This document shows, in pieces, positions 49,485 to 59,319 of a DNA stretch of 64,000 nucleotides (position 1 is its first letter; each line of letters begins with the position of its first letter). Below the pieces are notes generated by a model. It was given only the letters and a program-made list of their open reading frames with translations. It was not told where the DNA came from and searched no databases. The translations under genes were made by a program, and so were the position numbers. This DNA is from Corynebacterium sp. 122RC1 (GTDB taxonomy: Bacteria; Actinomycetota; Actinomycetes; Mycobacteriales; Mycobacteriaceae): contig NZ_JANIKD010000002.1 in the NCBI RefSeq assembly GCF_024580955.1, forward strand, positions 124,001-188,000, in the 5' to 3' direction.

Positions 49485-50279
49485 ATGGGATTCCGCAAGC
49501 CCAAGAAAATTAACGCCAAGACGGCTGGGGAACTGGATGCAATGGAGGCCGCTGGGTGCGTCGTCGGGCGTGCTTTGCTGGCCGTGCGCAACGCCGCGGC
49601 ACCTGGGGTGAGCACCCTGGAGCTCAACGACGTTGCAGAGTCCGTGATTCGCGATGCCGGCGCCATCCCCACTTTCCTGGGGTACCAGGGGTTCCCCGCT
49701 TCTATTTGTTCTTCTGTGAACGACGTGATCGTGCATGGAATCCCCAACAAGGAGACGGTGCTCGCGCCCGGTGACATCGTATCCATCGACTGCGGCGCCA
49801 CCCTGGACGGCTGGGTAGGGGATTCCGCCTTGAGCTTCGGCGTGGGCGAACTTGCGCCCGAGGTGGAGGCGCTGAACAAAGCCACCGAGTGGGTGCTCCA
49901 TGAGGGAATGAAAGCGATGGTTCCGGGCAACCGCCTCACCGACGTCTCTCACGCCTTGGAGCTGGCCACTCGCAAGGCCGAGGCGAAGTTTGGCGTGAAG
50001 CTGGGGATCGTGGATGGTTATGGCGGGCACGGTATTGGCCGCAGCATGCACGAGGACCCCTACCTGGAGAACGAGGGCAAGCCCGGCCGCGGCCCGGTGA
50101 TCCAAGAGGGCAGTGTGCTGGCGATCGAACCCATGCTCACCCTGGGGAGCGTGGACAGTTTCGTGCTTGACGACGACTGGACGGTAGTCACCGCCGACGG
50201 CAGCATGGCGGCTCACTGGGAGCACACCGTTGCGGCAACCGCAGGGGGACCGAGGATTCTTACCCCGCGTGAACTGTAG
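49485..50279 (+). CDS. map: methionine aminopeptidase
   Basis: 264 residues from ATG 49485 after GAGGAAG. It removes N-terminal methionine. The metal-binding set is visible in order: SIDCGA (Asp), GDSALSF (Asp), GGHGIG (His), IEPML (Glu), HWEHTV (Glu). Type I enzyme with a short N-terminal lead. Confidence 0.94.
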   Translation: MGFRKPKKINAKTAGELDAMEAAGCVVGRALLAVRNAAAPGVSTLELNDVAESVIRDAGAIPTFLGYQGFPASICSSVNDVIVHGIPNKETVLAPGDIVSIDCGATLDGWVGDSALSFGVGELAPEVEALNKATEWVLHEGMKAMVPGNRLTDVSHALELATRKAEAKFGVKLGIVDGYGGHGIGRSMHEDPYLENEGKPGRGPVIQEGSVLAIEPMLTLGSVDSFVLDDDWTVVTADGSMAAHWEHTVAATAGGPRILTPREL

Positions 50280-50350
50280 TTTTGGGAATTCGTTGTCTTT
50301 TTGGCTGTGGCAAGCTGCCAATTTGCTGTGAACAAGCTATGGTTTTCGCT

Positions 50351-51121
50351 ATGACTGGAAAACACGCCCTCAACAGGCGCGGTGCTGGTGTTGGTGCTGG
50401 CCGCGCTGGTGCAGCCCTTGCCACCTTCGCCGCAGCCGCAGCCCTCATGGTTGCCACCCCAGGCCAAGCCCAAGCGCAGGACTTTGGCTCCGCAAACCTG
50501 AGCTCTTCCATCGGTTCGTCTGTGGACCAGCAGCTCGCTCAGCTTGACCGTCAGACCCGCGACGGCGCATGGAACCTCCGCCAGTCCCTGCACGCGCAGA
50601 TCAACGCCGTTTTGCCAGGCGACGCCGGCCTAGGCCTGCGCAACGCCGTCGATGCTGCAGTGAATGCGTTTTTCCCTGGGCTGATTGCGCAGCGTACCGC
50701 TCCGGCTCCGGCTCCAGCGCCAGCGCCGGCTCCGGCGCCGGTGGCTGCTCCAGCACCCCAGAACTTCGACCGTGGTTCCTGCCCAGTACAGGCCCGTGCC
50801 TGTGTGGACCTCGCAGGCGGCCGTGCATGGCTGCAGCGCGGCGGTCAGGTGACCTATGGTGCTGTGCCAATGTCTGCCGGCGCCCCAGGTTGGGAGACGC
50901 CAAAGGGCACTCACTGGGTGCAGCGCAAGGTCAAGGATGAGGTGTCCTACATCTTCAACATGGCACCAATGCCATACTCCACGTACTTCACCAACACCGG
51001 CGTGGCATTCCATGAGGGTGACATCAACCTGCTTTCCCATGGCTGCATCCACCTGCGCCACCAGGATGCGGTGACCTTCTTCAACGACCTCCAAGTTGGA
51101 GACATGGTGTACGTGTACTAG
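50351..51121 (+). CDS. secreted L,D-transpeptidase (YkuD domain)
   Basis: 256 residues from ATG 50351; ATG 50339 is also possible. A signal peptide ends near GQAQA. A helical region follows, then a Pro/Ala linker of six AP repeats, then a YkuD domain with catalytic motif SHGCIHL. Such enzymes form 3-3 cross-links in peptidoglycan or attach proteins to it, outside the membrane. It is monocistronic. Confidence 0.85.
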   Translation: MTGKHALNRRGAGVGAGRAGAALATFAAAAALMVATPGQAQAQDFGSANLSSSIGSSVDQQLAQLDRQTRDGAWNLRQSLHAQINAVLPGDAGLGLRNAVDAAVNAFFPGLIAQRTAPAPAPAPAPAPAPVAAPAPQNFDRGSCPVQARACVDLAGGRAWLQRGGQVTYGAVPMSAGAPGWETPKGTHWVQRKVKDEVSYIFNMAPMPYSTYFTNTGVAFHEGDINLLSHGCIHLRHQDAVTFFNDLQVGDMVYVY

Positions 51122-51383
51122 AGCTATGGAGAGCTATTGAGTTCTCGCGTGCTTGAGGCTGCAGGGTTACTGGGTGCCGTCGGTAGGGCCTGAGGCCTTC
51201 CGCCCTGAGCCTTGCGCCTTGAGCTTGTGCCGCGGGCCAAACTTCCCCTCATGGACGTTTGCCCGCGGCCTTGCCATTTCTGCAGGTGAGGTGTAATGTT
51301 GGCCGATGGTGTTGGTTCAATCTCCGGCACCATCTGATCAGCAGTACAACAAACCAGCTTTGAGCTGGGGAAATGCAGAGGAT

Positions 51384-51602
51384 ATGGCTAAGGAAGGCGC
51401 AATCGAGGTAGAGGGCAAGATTATCGAGCCTTTGCCGAACGCAATGTTCCGCGTCGAACTCGACAATGGACACAAGGTGCTTGCACACATCAGTGGCAAG
51501 ATGCGCCAGCACTACATCCGTATCCTGCCTGAGGACCGCGTGGTCGTGGAGCTTTCTCCCTATGACCTCACCCGCGGCCGCATTGTGTACCGCTACAAGT
51601 AA
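51384..51602 (+). CDS. infA: translation initiation factor IF-1
   Basis: 72 residues, full length, an OB-fold protein that blocks the A site during initiation. Starts [18 protein letters not shown] and contains [16 protein letters not shown]. The in-frame extension upstream is not part of IF-1. A short hairpin at 51627-51644 follows. Confidence 0.95.
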   Translation: MAKEGAIEVEGKIIEPLPNAMFRVELDNGHKVLAHISGKMRQHYIRILPEDRVVVELSPYDLTRGRIVYRYK

Positions 51603-51626
51603 TCTCTTTCAGCCTTCATGTTCCAC

Positions 51627-51644
51627 GGGCGCTTTTGAGCGCCC
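51627..51644 (+). terminator. hairpin after infA
   Basis: GGGCGC-TTTTGA-GCGCCC, 24 bases after the infA stop, without a long T-run. A weak terminator at most. The promoter of rpsM should lie in the following 130 bases. Confidence 0.5.
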
Positions 51645-51777
51645 TCTACACCTTTGGCGGCGGTGGCCAAAGCCTCACGTTCCCACCCCACCGTCCGGCT
51701 CCGACCGGGCAACGTGGTGGTTTGGGTGAGGGCGAGCATGGAGAAAACCACCGTATCAACCGGAAAGGTACTGCCAC

Positions 51778-52146
51778 ATGGCACGTCTAGCTGGTGTGGA
51801 CCTCCCACGCAATAAGCGTATGGAGGTTGCACTCACCTACATTTACGGCATCGGCCCAGCCCGTGCTGCACAGCTTCTCGAGGAGACCGGCATCTCCCCA
51901 GACCTGCGCACCGACAACCTCAGCGACGAGCAGCTCTCTGCTCTGCGTGACGTCATCGAAGCAACCTGGAAGGTGGAGGGTGACCTTCGCCGTCAGGTCC
52001 AGGCTGACATCCGCCGCAAGATTGAGATCGGTTGCTACCAGGGTCTGCGCCACCGTCGCGGACTGCCCGTTCGTGGCCAGCGCACCAAGACCAACGCTCG
52101 TACGCGTAAGGGTCCTAAGAAGACGATCGCCGGAAAGAAGAAGTAA
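51778..52146 (+). CDS. rpsM: 30S ribosomal protein S13
   Basis: 122 residues. Begins [20 protein letters not shown] and ends with the basic tail [15 protein letters not shown]. First gene of rpsM-rpsK-rpsD. Confidence 0.97.
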   Translation: MARLAGVDLPRNKRMEVALTYIYGIGPARAAQLLEETGISPDLRTDNLSDEQLSALRDVIEATWKVEGDLRRQVQADIRRKIEIGCYQGLRHRRGLPVRGQRTKTNARTRKGPKKTIAGKKK

Positions 52147-52149
52147 TTC

Positions 52150-52554
52150 ATGCCTCCTAAAGCACGCACTGGCGCGCGCCGCACTGGCCGCCGCGTCGTA
52201 AAGAAGAATGTGGCCGCAGGCCACGCATACATCAAGTCCACCTTCAACAACACCATTGTGTCCATCACGGACCCACAGGGTGCTGTGATTGCATGGGCAT
52301 CCTCCGGCCACGTTGGCTTCAAGGGTTCCCGTAAGTCCACTCCATTCGCGGCTCAGCTCGCTGCTGAGAACGCAGCCCGCAAGGCAATGGAGCACGGCAT
52401 GAAGAAGGTTGACGTCTTCGTGAAGGGCCCAGGTTCCGGCCGCGAGACCGCAATCCGCTCCCTGCAGGCCGCAGGCCTGGACGTCACTTCGATTTCCGAC
52501 GTCACCCCTCAGCCATTCAACGGCTGCCGCCCACCAAAGCGTCGTCGCGTTTAA
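52150..52554 (+). CDS. rpsK: 30S ribosomal protein S11
   Basis: 134 residues. Contains [20 protein letters not shown] and the C-terminal [10 protein letters not shown]. Three bases after rpsM. Confidence 0.97.
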   Translation: MPPKARTGARRTGRRVVKKNVAAGHAYIKSTFNNTIVSITDPQGAVIAWASSGHVGFKGSRKSTPFAAQLAAENAARKAMEHGMKKVDVFVKGPGSGRETAIRSLQAAGLDVTSISDVTPQPFNGCRPPKRRRV

Positions 52555-52578
52555 TAAGGAAAGGAAAGGTCACTTACT

Positions 52579-53184
52579 ATGGCTCGTTACACCGGCCCAG
52601 CAACCCGTAAGTCCCGCCGCCTGCGCGTCGACCTCGTCGGCGGAGACATGGCGTTCGAGCGTCGTCCTTACCCACCAGGTCAGGCTGGTCGCGCTCGCAT
52701 CAAGGAGTCTGAGTACCTCCTCCAGCTTCAGGAGAAGCAGAAGGCTCGTTTCACCTACGGCGTGCTGGAGAAGCAGTTCCGCCGTTACTACGCAGAGGCA
52801 AACCGCCTCCCAGGCAAGACCGGTGACAACCTGGTTATCCTCCTGGAGTCCCGCCTGGACAACGTTGTGTACCGCGCTGGTCTGGCTCGCACCCGCCGCC
52901 AGGCACGCCAGCTCGTTTCCCACGGTCACTTCACCGTGAACGGCAAGAAGGTCGACGTGCCTTCTTTCCAGGTCTCCCAGTACGACATCATCGACGTTCG
53001 TGAGAAGTCCCAGAAGATGGTGTGGTTCGAAGAGGCTCAGGAGAACCTTGTCGACGCCGTTGTGCCTGCATGGCTGCAGGTTGTACCGGCAACCCTGCGC
53101 ATCCTCGTGCACCAGTTGCCCGAGCGCGCTCAGATCGACGTTCCGCTGCAGGAGCAGCTCATCGTCGAGCTTTACTCGAAGTAA
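52579..53184 (+). CDS. rpsD: 30S ribosomal protein S4
   Basis: 201 residues. The S4 RNA-binding domain (RLDNVVYRAGLARTRRQARQ) is intact. The N-terminal zinc cysteines of some S4 proteins are absent, so this is the zinc-free type. Confidence 0.97.
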   Translation: MARYTGPATRKSRRLRVDLVGGDMAFERRPYPPGQAGRARIKESEYLLQLQEKQKARFTYGVLEKQFRRYYAEANRLPGKTGDNLVILLESRLDNVVYRAGLARTRRQARQLVSHGHFTVNGKKVDVPSFQVSQYDIIDVREKSQKMVWFEEAQENLVDAVVPAWLQVVPATLRILVHQLPERAQIDVPLQEQLIVELYSK

Positions 53185-53340
53185 TCCCTTACTTCACGCA
53201 CTACCTCGACGTTTGCCCAGGTGGTGTGGGAATACTTCCAACAACCAAGTGTCATTCTTTTGTAAAGGCTTTACCCACCGCCAGGTGGGGCAGGTCTTAT
53301 AGACGTCAAATAGTGGTCGTCAATTGAGGAGAATCAATCC

Positions 53341-54357
53341 ATGCTCATTTCTCAGCGCCCAACTCTTACCGAGGAAGTCATCGACTCCGCACGCTCGAAG
53401 TTCATCATCGAGCCACTGGAGCCAGGCTTTGGCTACACCCTTGGTAACTCGCTGCGTCGCACCCTGCTGTCTTCCATCCCAGGTGCAGCGGTGACCAGCG
53501 TCAAGATCGACGGTGTGCTCCACGAGTTCACCACGATCAACGGTGTCAAGGAGGACGTCTCTGACATCCTGCTGAACATCAAGGGCCTGGTGCTTTCCTC
53601 TGAGTCCGACGAGCCCGTGGTCATGTACCTGCGCAAGGAAGGCGCAGGCGTGGTGACGGCCGGCGACATCGAAGCACCTGCAGACGTAGAAATCCACAAC
53701 CCGGATATGGTCATTGCAACGCTCAATGACACCGGCCGTGTGGAGATCGAGCTCGTTGTTGAGCGTGGCCGCGGCTATGTGCCCGCTACTTTGAACTCCG
53801 GCACTGGTGAGATCGGCCGCATCCCAGTGGACCAGATCTACTCCCCAGTGCTCAAGGTCAGCTACAAGGTTGAGGCAACCCGTGTGGAGCAGCGCACCGA
53901 CTTTGACAAGCTGATCATCGACGTGGAAACCAAGAACTCCATCGCTCCTCGCGATGCGCTTGCTTCCGCCGGCAAGACCCTCGTAGAGCTCTTCGGCCTG
54001 GCCCGTGAGCTCAATGTGGCAGCCGAAGGCATCGAGATCGGCCCCTCCCCGCAGGAGACCGAGTACATCGCTGCATACGGCATGCCAATCGAGGACCTGA
54101 ACTTCTCCGTTCGTTCCTACAACTGCCTGAAGCGTCAGGAAATCCACACCGTTGGTGAGCTCGCTGAGTGCACCGAGTCGGACCTGCTGGATATCCGCAA
54201 CTTCGGCCAGAAGTCGATCAACGAGGTGAAGATCAAGCTCGCCGGCCTTGGCCTCACCCTCAAGGATGCACCTGAAGATTTCGATCCAACTCAGCTCGAA
54301 GGCTACGACGCCGCAACCGGCGACTACATCGACATGGATCTGGAAGATTCCGAGTAA
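53341..54357 (+). CDS. rpoA: RNA polymerase subunit alpha
   Basis: 338 residues. The N-terminal dimerisation domain ([20 protein letters not shown]) is followed by a linker and the C-terminal DNA-binding domain ([15 protein letters not shown]). A 156-base gap with TATAGA at about 53300 and the site GAGGAGA before the start suggests an extra promoter. Confidence 0.97.
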   Translation: MLISQRPTLTEEVIDSARSKFIIEPLEPGFGYTLGNSLRRTLLSSIPGAAVTSVKIDGVLHEFTTINGVKEDVSDILLNIKGLVLSSESDEPVVMYLRKEGAGVVTAGDIEAPADVEIHNPDMVIATLNDTGRVEIELVVERGRGYVPATLNSGTGEIGRIPVDQIYSPVLKVSYKVEATRVEQRTDFDKLIIDVETKNSIAPRDALASAGKTLVELFGLARELNVAAEGIEIGPSPQETEYIAAYGMPIEDLNFSVRSYNCLKRQEIHTVGELAECTESDLLDIRNFGQKSINEVKIKLAGLGLTLKDAPEDFDPTQLEGYDAATGDYIDMDLEDSE

Positions 54358-54430
54358 AACCCCATCAGGGTTCCCGGCCCAGTGCTGCGAACCCACGCGC
54401 TCAACACAATCCGTACACGAGGAGTAAACA

Positions 54431-54943
54431 ATGCCTACCCCTAAGAAGGGCGCCCGCCTCGGCGGTTCCGCGAGCCACCAGAAGCACATTCTGTCCAACC
54501 TCGCAGCTTCGCTGATCCAGCACGGCGCCATCAAGACCACGGACGCAAAGGCTAAGCTGCTGCGCCCATATGTGGAAAAGATCATCACCAAGGCAAAGGC
54601 CGGCACCGTTGCCGACCGCCGCAACGTGCTCAAGCTCATCCCGAACAAGGAAGTTGTGACCTACCTGTTCAACGAGCTCGCACCAAAGTTCGAGGGCCGC
54701 GAGGGTGGCTACACCCGCATCGTGAAGCTCGAAAACCGCAAGGGTGACAACGCCCCAGTGTCCCAGATTTCCCTGGTGCTGGAGGAGACCGTTTCCACCG
54801 AAGCAACCCGCGCAACCCGCGCTGCAGCTTCCAAGAAGGCGGAAGAAGCAGAGGCTGCAAAGGCTGAAGAGACCGAGGCTCCCGAAGCTGAGGCTGAAGC
54901 TACCGAAGCTGCTGAAGCTACTGAAACTTCCGACGAGAAGTAA
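54431..54943 (+). CDS. rplQ: 50S ribosomal protein L17
   Basis: 170 residues. The conserved core ([20 protein letters not shown] to about residue 120) is followed by an acidic tail of about 45 residues made mainly of Ala, Glu and Thr. The tail is longer than in most bacteria but is seen in actinobacteria. Ends at a strong terminator. Confidence 0.96.
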   Translation: MPTPKKGARLGGSASHQKHILSNLAASLIQHGAIKTTDAKAKLLRPYVEKIITKAKAGTVADRRNVLKLIPNKEVVTYLFNELAPKFEGREGGYTRIVKLENRKGDNAPVSQISLVLEETVSTEATRATRAAASKKAEEAEAAKAEETEAPEAEAEATEAAEATETSDEK

Positions 54944-54955
54944 TTGCGCACATCC

Positions 54956-54986
54956 AGGCGCTAGGGCGAAAGCCCTGGCGCCTTTT
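54956..54986 (+). terminator. terminator of rpoA-rplQ
   Basis: AGGCGCTAGGGC (54956-54967) pairs with GCCCTGGCGCCT (54972-54983), with a GAAA tetraloop and TTTT behind. Confidence 0.9.
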
Positions 54987-55027
54987 GTGTTTTCCCCCTC
55001 ATGAGCTTTTCCATTGCCCATGAGGTG

Positions 55028-55045
55028 TATACCATAGGGGGTATA
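55028..55045 (+). promoter_or_regulatory. CsoR/CstR-type operator
   Basis: TATACC-ATAGGG-GGTATA, an 18-base inverted repeat of the form bound by CsoR-family repressors, lies 30 bases before the DUF2892 gene. Genes for small DUF2892 membrane proteins are often under persulfide-sensing CstR in other bacteria. No CsoR-family gene is in the window. Confidence 0.6.
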
Positions 55046-55075
55046 AGAATCCGTCTTTGCTCATGAGGGAATATT

Positions 55076-55273
55076 ATGCGCCCAAACGAATCAACCGCCG
55101 ACCGCTCCATCCGTGGCATCCTCGCCGTCGTACTTGCTGGTATCGCAGCTTTTACCGGCTTGGCAACGGTCTGGCAGGTCGTGCTTTACGTTGTCGCCGC
55201 GATTTTGGCGGTCACCGCCGTGGTGGGCTTCTGCCCGCTGTATAAGCTGGTGAATTTCTCCTCCAAGAAGTAG
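55076..55273 (+). CDS. DUF2892 small membrane protein
   Basis: 65 residues with two membrane segments (about 14-30 and 33-50) and the family motif GFCPLY with one conserved Cys near the end. DUF2892 domains occur with rhodaneses in sulfide or persulfide handling. The ribosome binding site is GAGGGA, inside a CATGAGGGA word. Control by the operator upstream is inferred. Confidence 0.75.
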   Translation: MRPNESTADRSIRGILAVVLAGIAAFTGLATVWQVVLYVVAAILAVTAVVGFCPLYKLVNFSSKK

Positions 55274-55360
55274 CTGACCAGTATTGGGGGAGTTCTCGGT
55301 GGCCTCCTGCGTGGTAGTGTCGTAGCGTTCAGCATCGCGCGCGGGAGGAAAGGGTCGCAA

Positions 55361-56242
55361 TTGGGAGATCAGCTCAACGCCGAAAGCCCCCTCATGAGAG
55401 TGCGCTTGGACTTGGCGTACGACGGCACCGACTTCCACGGTTGGGCCCGCCAGGGCGGCTCGGACCTCCGCACTGTCCAGATGGTTCTGGAAGACGCCCT
55501 CACGTTGATCCTGCGGGAGCCAATCGAGCTTACTGTGGCAGGGCGTACCGACGCCGGCGTGCATGCCGCGGGCCAAGTGGCACACTTCGACGTCTCTGAG
55601 GGGGCTCTCGCCCAGCGCAGTATCGCCGGTGACCCTGGAAACCTGGTCCGTCGGCTGGCCAGACTCTTGCCAACGGATGTCCGCGTTACCCAAGCTGCGG
55701 CTGCCCCTGAGGGTTTCGATGCCCGCTTTTCCGCCCTGCGCAGACACTATGTGTACCGCGTGAGCACGCATCCGCGGGGTGCGCTGCCCACCCGAGCACG
55801 AGACACCGCCTCATGGGCAAAACGCGTGGACCTTACCGCGATGCAATTGTTTGCGGACCAACTGGTGGGGCTCAACGACTTCGCCGCATTCTGTAAGTAC
55901 CGCGAAGGCGCCACAACGATCCGCGACCTGCAGGTGTTCCAGTGGCGCGACGTCTCTACCGCCCTCGAACCACTGACATTTGAGGCCACCGTAGTGGCAG
56001 ATGCCTTCTGTTGGTCCATGGTCCGCTCCCTGGTTGGGGCGTGCCTGGTGGTGGGCGAAGGCAAGCGCGACGCAGCCTTTGCAGCAAATCTGCTGCAAGA
56101 AAAGTCGAGGAGCTCCAAGGTGCCCGTAGCCCCTGCTTGCGGATTGTCCCTGGTTCAGGTGGACTACCCCAGTGATGAGCTACTCGCAGCTCGCAGCTTG
56201 GAAACCCGCGCCATGCGCACTCACCAGGATCTTTCCAGCTAG
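55361..56242 (+). CDS. truA: tRNA pseudouridine synthase A
   Basis: 293 residues from TTG 55361, chosen for its good site AGGAAAGG; ATG 55394 (beginning [10 protein letters not shown]) is the alternative. It converts U38-40 of tRNA to pseudouridine. The catalytic Asp lies in GRTDAGVHA. Its position after rplQ is conserved in actinobacteria. Confidence 0.93.
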   Translation: MGDQLNAESPLMRVRLDLAYDGTDFHGWARQGGSDLRTVQMVLEDALTLILREPIELTVAGRTDAGVHAAGQVAHFDVSEGALAQRSIAGDPGNLVRRLARLLPTDVRVTQAAAAPEGFDARFSALRRHYVYRVSTHPRGALPTRARDTASWAKRVDLTAMQLFADQLVGLNDFAAFCKYREGATTIRDLQVFQWRDVSTALEPLTFEATVVADAFCWSMVRSLVGACLVVGEGKRDAAFAANLLQEKSRSSKVPVAPACGLSLVQVDYPSDELLAARSLETRAMRTHQDLSS

Positions 56243-56438
56243 GTTCGTGCACCGCCCGGGCAGATTGAAAAATAATCTAGCCCTCCATGGAACCATCGGG
56301 GCCGAATTGCAGTCTAAGTATGGTGGGCACAAAATTTTTGTGCGCACGGTGTTTCATTAGTTTGCGGGCAGGATTCGGGCAGGGATTCTGACCACTTGCA
56401 AGCGAATGTCATTGGTGATCGGGGGATTGGGGATACCT

Positions 56439-57788
56439 ATGGGCAGAGTACGGCCTACCACAAAGGCGCAGGTCTCTGGGCATAAGTTTTTGATGCGCCG
56501 GGTGGAATTGGGGCTTTTGGTCGGCGATATCCGCATGATTCACGACCCCATCGCCGCCCGCATGCGCGCCACAGTGTTTGGGTTGGCTGCAACGGTGTTG
56601 CTGTGCTTGGGTGCGGGCGCCTTGGCATTGCTGCAGCCGCAGCGCGATCCAGGTGATGCTTTGGTACTCGCCTCCGAGCATGGCCAGCTGTATGTGCGCC
56701 AGGAGCAAACCCTGTTTCCGGTGCCAAACCTCACTTCCGCGCGACTGATCGTGGGGCAGCCGGCACAGCCCGCGAAGGCATCACACAAGGTGCTGCAGCG
56801 CTATCAGGTGGCGCAGCCGGTGGGTATCGTCGATGCGCCGAACATCCTGGCCCCCAGCGATGCCGCTTTGGGTTGGGCGGTGTGTACCGACCAGCAGCCA
56901 CGCCCGCGCACGGATCCGCAGGCGCCGGTGTTGCTCGCGCAGCGCCAGATCGACCGAACGGGGGAGGACTTCGCCGAGTTTCTCACGGACCTCGGCCCGC
57001 AACAAGCCATTTACGCTACCGTCGCTTCCGGCGACTACCTGGTCACCGCGCATGGGCGCTTCCTCCTCCCGGCCGCCGACACCGACCACGGCCGCATCCT
57101 TCGCCGCGCCCTCCAAATCCCAATCGCGAGCCAGCGCTGGAGCCCGCCGGAAGAAATCCTCGCCACGATCCCGGAGGAACCCGCGCTGCACATCCCGCAA
57201 TACGGGCAACTCTGGAACACCGACGCCGGCCCCTTCTGGTTTACCGACACTGGCGCCACCCAGATCAGCACCTTTCAAGCAGACCTCCTGCGCGCGGTGG
57301 GCCTGGAACAGCGATTCGTCACAGCCGCCGAACTCGCAGCGACCCCCGTCGGCACCGACGAGCTCCCCCTCCCCACTGAAGCCCCCTCATGGGCACCAAC
57401 AACGGGAGTGTGTGTCCTCGCCGAGCCCGAAGGCCCGCCCGCGCAGGACCTTGGAGCGCTGCCGACGTCCGGCGGCTCAAAGGTGCGGGTGAGCATTGCC
57501 GACGTCGCCAGGCGTCCCCTCGACCAAGGCGCCGTAGCGCTGCACGGTGGGCAGGTGGCCACACATTTTGCGGCCGTTGGGCAAGCCGTTGCGGTGGCCA
57601 CCGGAAACGGGGTTCATGTGGTTAGCGAACATGGGCAACGTCACCGCGTGGACCTTAACATGCTCTCCGCCTTGGGCATCGAGCAAGTGCACCACATTCC
57701 GTGGCCGATGCTTGCCCTGCTGCCGGAAGGCACGGAGCTGAGCACCGCCGAAGCCCTGCACCCCCTCATGGACAAATCTGCAGCCTAG
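56439..57788 (+). CDS. eccB: type VII secretion protein EccB (ESX-4-like)
   Basis: 449 residues from ATG 56439. A cytoplasmic start (RPTTKAQVSGHKFLMRRVE) precedes one membrane segment (about 56-76) and a large extracytoplasmic domain. This is the plan of EccB, a core membrane-complex part of type VII secretion. Location beside truA and mycP, eccD and eccC matches the ESX-4 locus. Contains two CCCCTCATG words. Confidence 0.87.
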   Translation: MGRVRPTTKAQVSGHKFLMRRVELGLLVGDIRMIHDPIAARMRATVFGLAATVLLCLGAGALALLQPQRDPGDALVLASEHGQLYVRQEQTLFPVPNLTSARLIVGQPAQPAKASHKVLQRYQVAQPVGIVDAPNILAPSDAALGWAVCTDQQPRPRTDPQAPVLLAQRQIDRTGEDFAEFLTDLGPQQAIYATVASGDYLVTAHGRFLLPAADTDHGRILRRALQIPIASQRWSPPEEILATIPEEPALHIPQYGQLWNTDAGPFWFTDTGATQISTFQADLLRAVGLEQRFVTAAELAATPVGTDELPLPTEAPSWAPTTGVCVLAEPEGPPAQDLGALPTSGGSKVRVSIADVARRPLDQGAVALHGGQVATHFAAVGQAVAVATGNGVHVVSEHGQRHRVDLNMLSALGIEQVHHIPWPMLALLPEGTELSTAEALHPLMDKSAA

Positions 57789-57907
57789 CCACTCTTGTTC
57801 GCTAGGCTCGCCTACTCCTTGCGGTGTAGACTTGCGGCAGTTGCGCGCATCGCTGCGCGCGGGTTTGGAAGCTGCAGTTGGCGCATGGAAAGGGAGGCGA
57901 GCACCGA

Positions 57908-58339
57908 TTGAGTTCCATGCGCGAAAAAATCGCTGGCCACATTGACAACTTCCAGCGCCGCCACCACAACGCCAAGAAACACCGCTTCGGATTTCTGGTG
58001 CGCCCGTTGGTGCTGACCCTCGGCTGGCTCGTCTTCGCCATTGGTCTGATTACCGTGCCGCTGCCGGGCCCTGGTTGGCTCACCGTGTTTGTGGGAGTGG
58101 CCATCTTGTCGCTGGAGCTGCGCTGGGCGAGCAGGGTTTTGGCGTGGGGTGTGCGTCAATATGACCGCTTCTTCACCTGGTACCGAGTGCAACCGCGGAA
58201 AACTCGCTACTCCCTCATCGGTGCGACCTGGGTCATGGTGTGGATCGCGATGGGCGGCATCGCTTTCGGCATGTGGAAAGCGGGCGTGGCCCCGGTATTA
58301 GACCCCGTAATGGCCCAGGTCATGCAGGCCGTGCCGTAG
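57908..58339 (+). CDS. TIGR02611-type membrane protein with PGPGW motif
   Basis: 143 residues from TTG 57908 (GGGAGG upstream); ATG 57917 is the alternative. Three to four membrane segments, with the diagnostic PLPGPGWLTVF between the first two. The family occurs in actinobacteria and has no known function. Confidence 0.72.
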   Translation: MSSMREKIAGHIDNFQRRHHNAKKHRFGFLVRPLVLTLGWLVFAIGLITVPLPGPGWLTVFVGVAILSLELRWASRVLAWGVRQYDRFFTWYRVQPRKTRYSLIGATWVMVWIAMGGIAFGMWKAGVAPVLDPVMAQVMQAVP

Positions 58340-58352
58340 GCATATTGATCTA

Positions 58353-58775
58353 CTAGGTGTTCTGTTCCTGATCGAGGTTCTGAAACACTTCTTGGGCCGC
58401 AAAAGTGGCATTGAGTGCTCGGGGAAAGCCGCAGTAAACAGCCGCATGGAGGAAGCTTTCGGTGATCTCTTCTCGGGTAAGACCAACGTTCAGAGCTGCG
58501 TTGATATGTACCTTGATCTGCGGTTCGCAGCCTCCCAGGGCAGTCAAGGCCCCTAAGGTCACTAACTGCCGACTGCGGGGATCGAGGCCAGGCCGGTCAT
58601 AGATGTCGCCGAACGCGAATGCAGCGATGTGGTGGCCGAGTGCGGGGCTGATGTCGGCGAGCGAGTCGATAACCGCCTCACCAAGGTGTCCGTCAATGCG
58701 GGAGAGAACGTCTTGGCCGTGCTTGCGGCGAGCGATGTTCTCAGAGGAGTTGATGTCATTCTGGGCCGTGGTCAT
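58353..58775 (-). CDS. carboxymuconolactone decarboxylase family protein (AhpD-like fold)
   Basis: 140 residues. The domain runs from about 50 to 130 (LDPRSRQLVTLGALTALGG, then EEITESFLHAAVYCGFPRALNA). Many relatives are peroxidases with a CxxC, but here only single cysteines are seen (GGCEPQ, YCGFP). Its start overlaps the MerR-type gene (ATGA), so both form one unit under the MerR promoter. Confidence 0.82.
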   Translation of the reverse strand: MTTAQNDINSSENIARRKHGQDVLSRIDGHLGEAVIDSLADISPALGHHIAAFAFGDIYDRPGLDPRSRQLVTLGALTALGGCEPQIKVHINAALNVGLTREEITESFLHAAVYCGFPRALNATFAAQEVFQNLDQEQNT

Positions 58776-59233
58776 GGGGTGGGTCCTTCGGTGTAGACGG
58801 AAATTTTGTATTCGGTGGCGGCAAGAGACAGTTGCAGCTGGGCGATTTGAAGACGCAGAGAATTGCGGTGATCCAGGAGCAAGGCGAGCCGTTCAGGTAC
58901 GGTATCGGGCCCGGCGTCGGCCAAATGGATGTAGCGCTGCAGAACTGCAATCGGCATGCCAGAGATGCGCATACGGGTGATGAACACGAGCCGGCGTACC
59001 GACGCCGCGTCGTACCTTCTATGCCCAGAACAATCCCTTTGGACGGTGAGCAGCCCGATGTGTTCGTAATAGCGCAGCGTGTGCGGGCTTACCCCAAGGT
59101 GGCGTGCAGTTGTGCTGATGTCCCATGCGGTGGTCTGGTCATCGCGGACTAAGTCTTGCAGCGCCGCAACGTCCACACCACTTGGGGGATCGACTGCGAG
59201 CCGTAACGCTTCGATCAGTGCCTTTTCTTCCAT
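58772..59233 (-). CDS. MerR-family transcriptional regulator
   Basis: 153 residues. Unusually, about 35 residues precede the winged helix (WDISTTARHLGVSPHTLRYYEHIGL). A coiled-coil dimer helix follows (TVPERLALLLDHRNSLRLQ). No metal-binding cysteine motif is seen, so the signal is probably organic or redox. It likely controls itself and the downstream decarboxylase-family gene through the palindromic promoter next to its start. Confidence 0.85.
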   Translation of the reverse strand: MEEKALIEALRLAVDPPSGVDVAALQDLVRDDQTTAWDISTTARHLGVSPHTLRYYEHIGLLTVQRDCSGHRRYDAASVRRLVFITRMRISGMPIAVLQRYIHLADAGPDTVPERLALLLDHRNSLRLQIAQLQLSLAATEYKISVYTEGPTP

Positions 59234-59240
59234 ACCGACG

Positions 59241-59271
59241 ACACTAAGACTTTGAGCGCGCTCAAAGTCAA
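59241..59271 (-). promoter_or_regulatory. MerR-type promoter and operator, probably leaderless
   Basis: On the - strand TTGACT (59266-59271), a 19-base spacer and TAGTGT (59241-59246) make the over-long promoter typical of MerR control. A perfect 22-base palindrome (GACTTTGAGCG and its complement, 59248-59269) fills the spacer. Transcription would start within a few bases of the ATG at 59233, so the mRNA should be leaderless. Confidence 0.8.
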
Positions 59272-59319
59272 CCTTTGCCAGATCGGCCTTTCTCGGTCAG
59301 TCACGCGTTGATCGCACGC

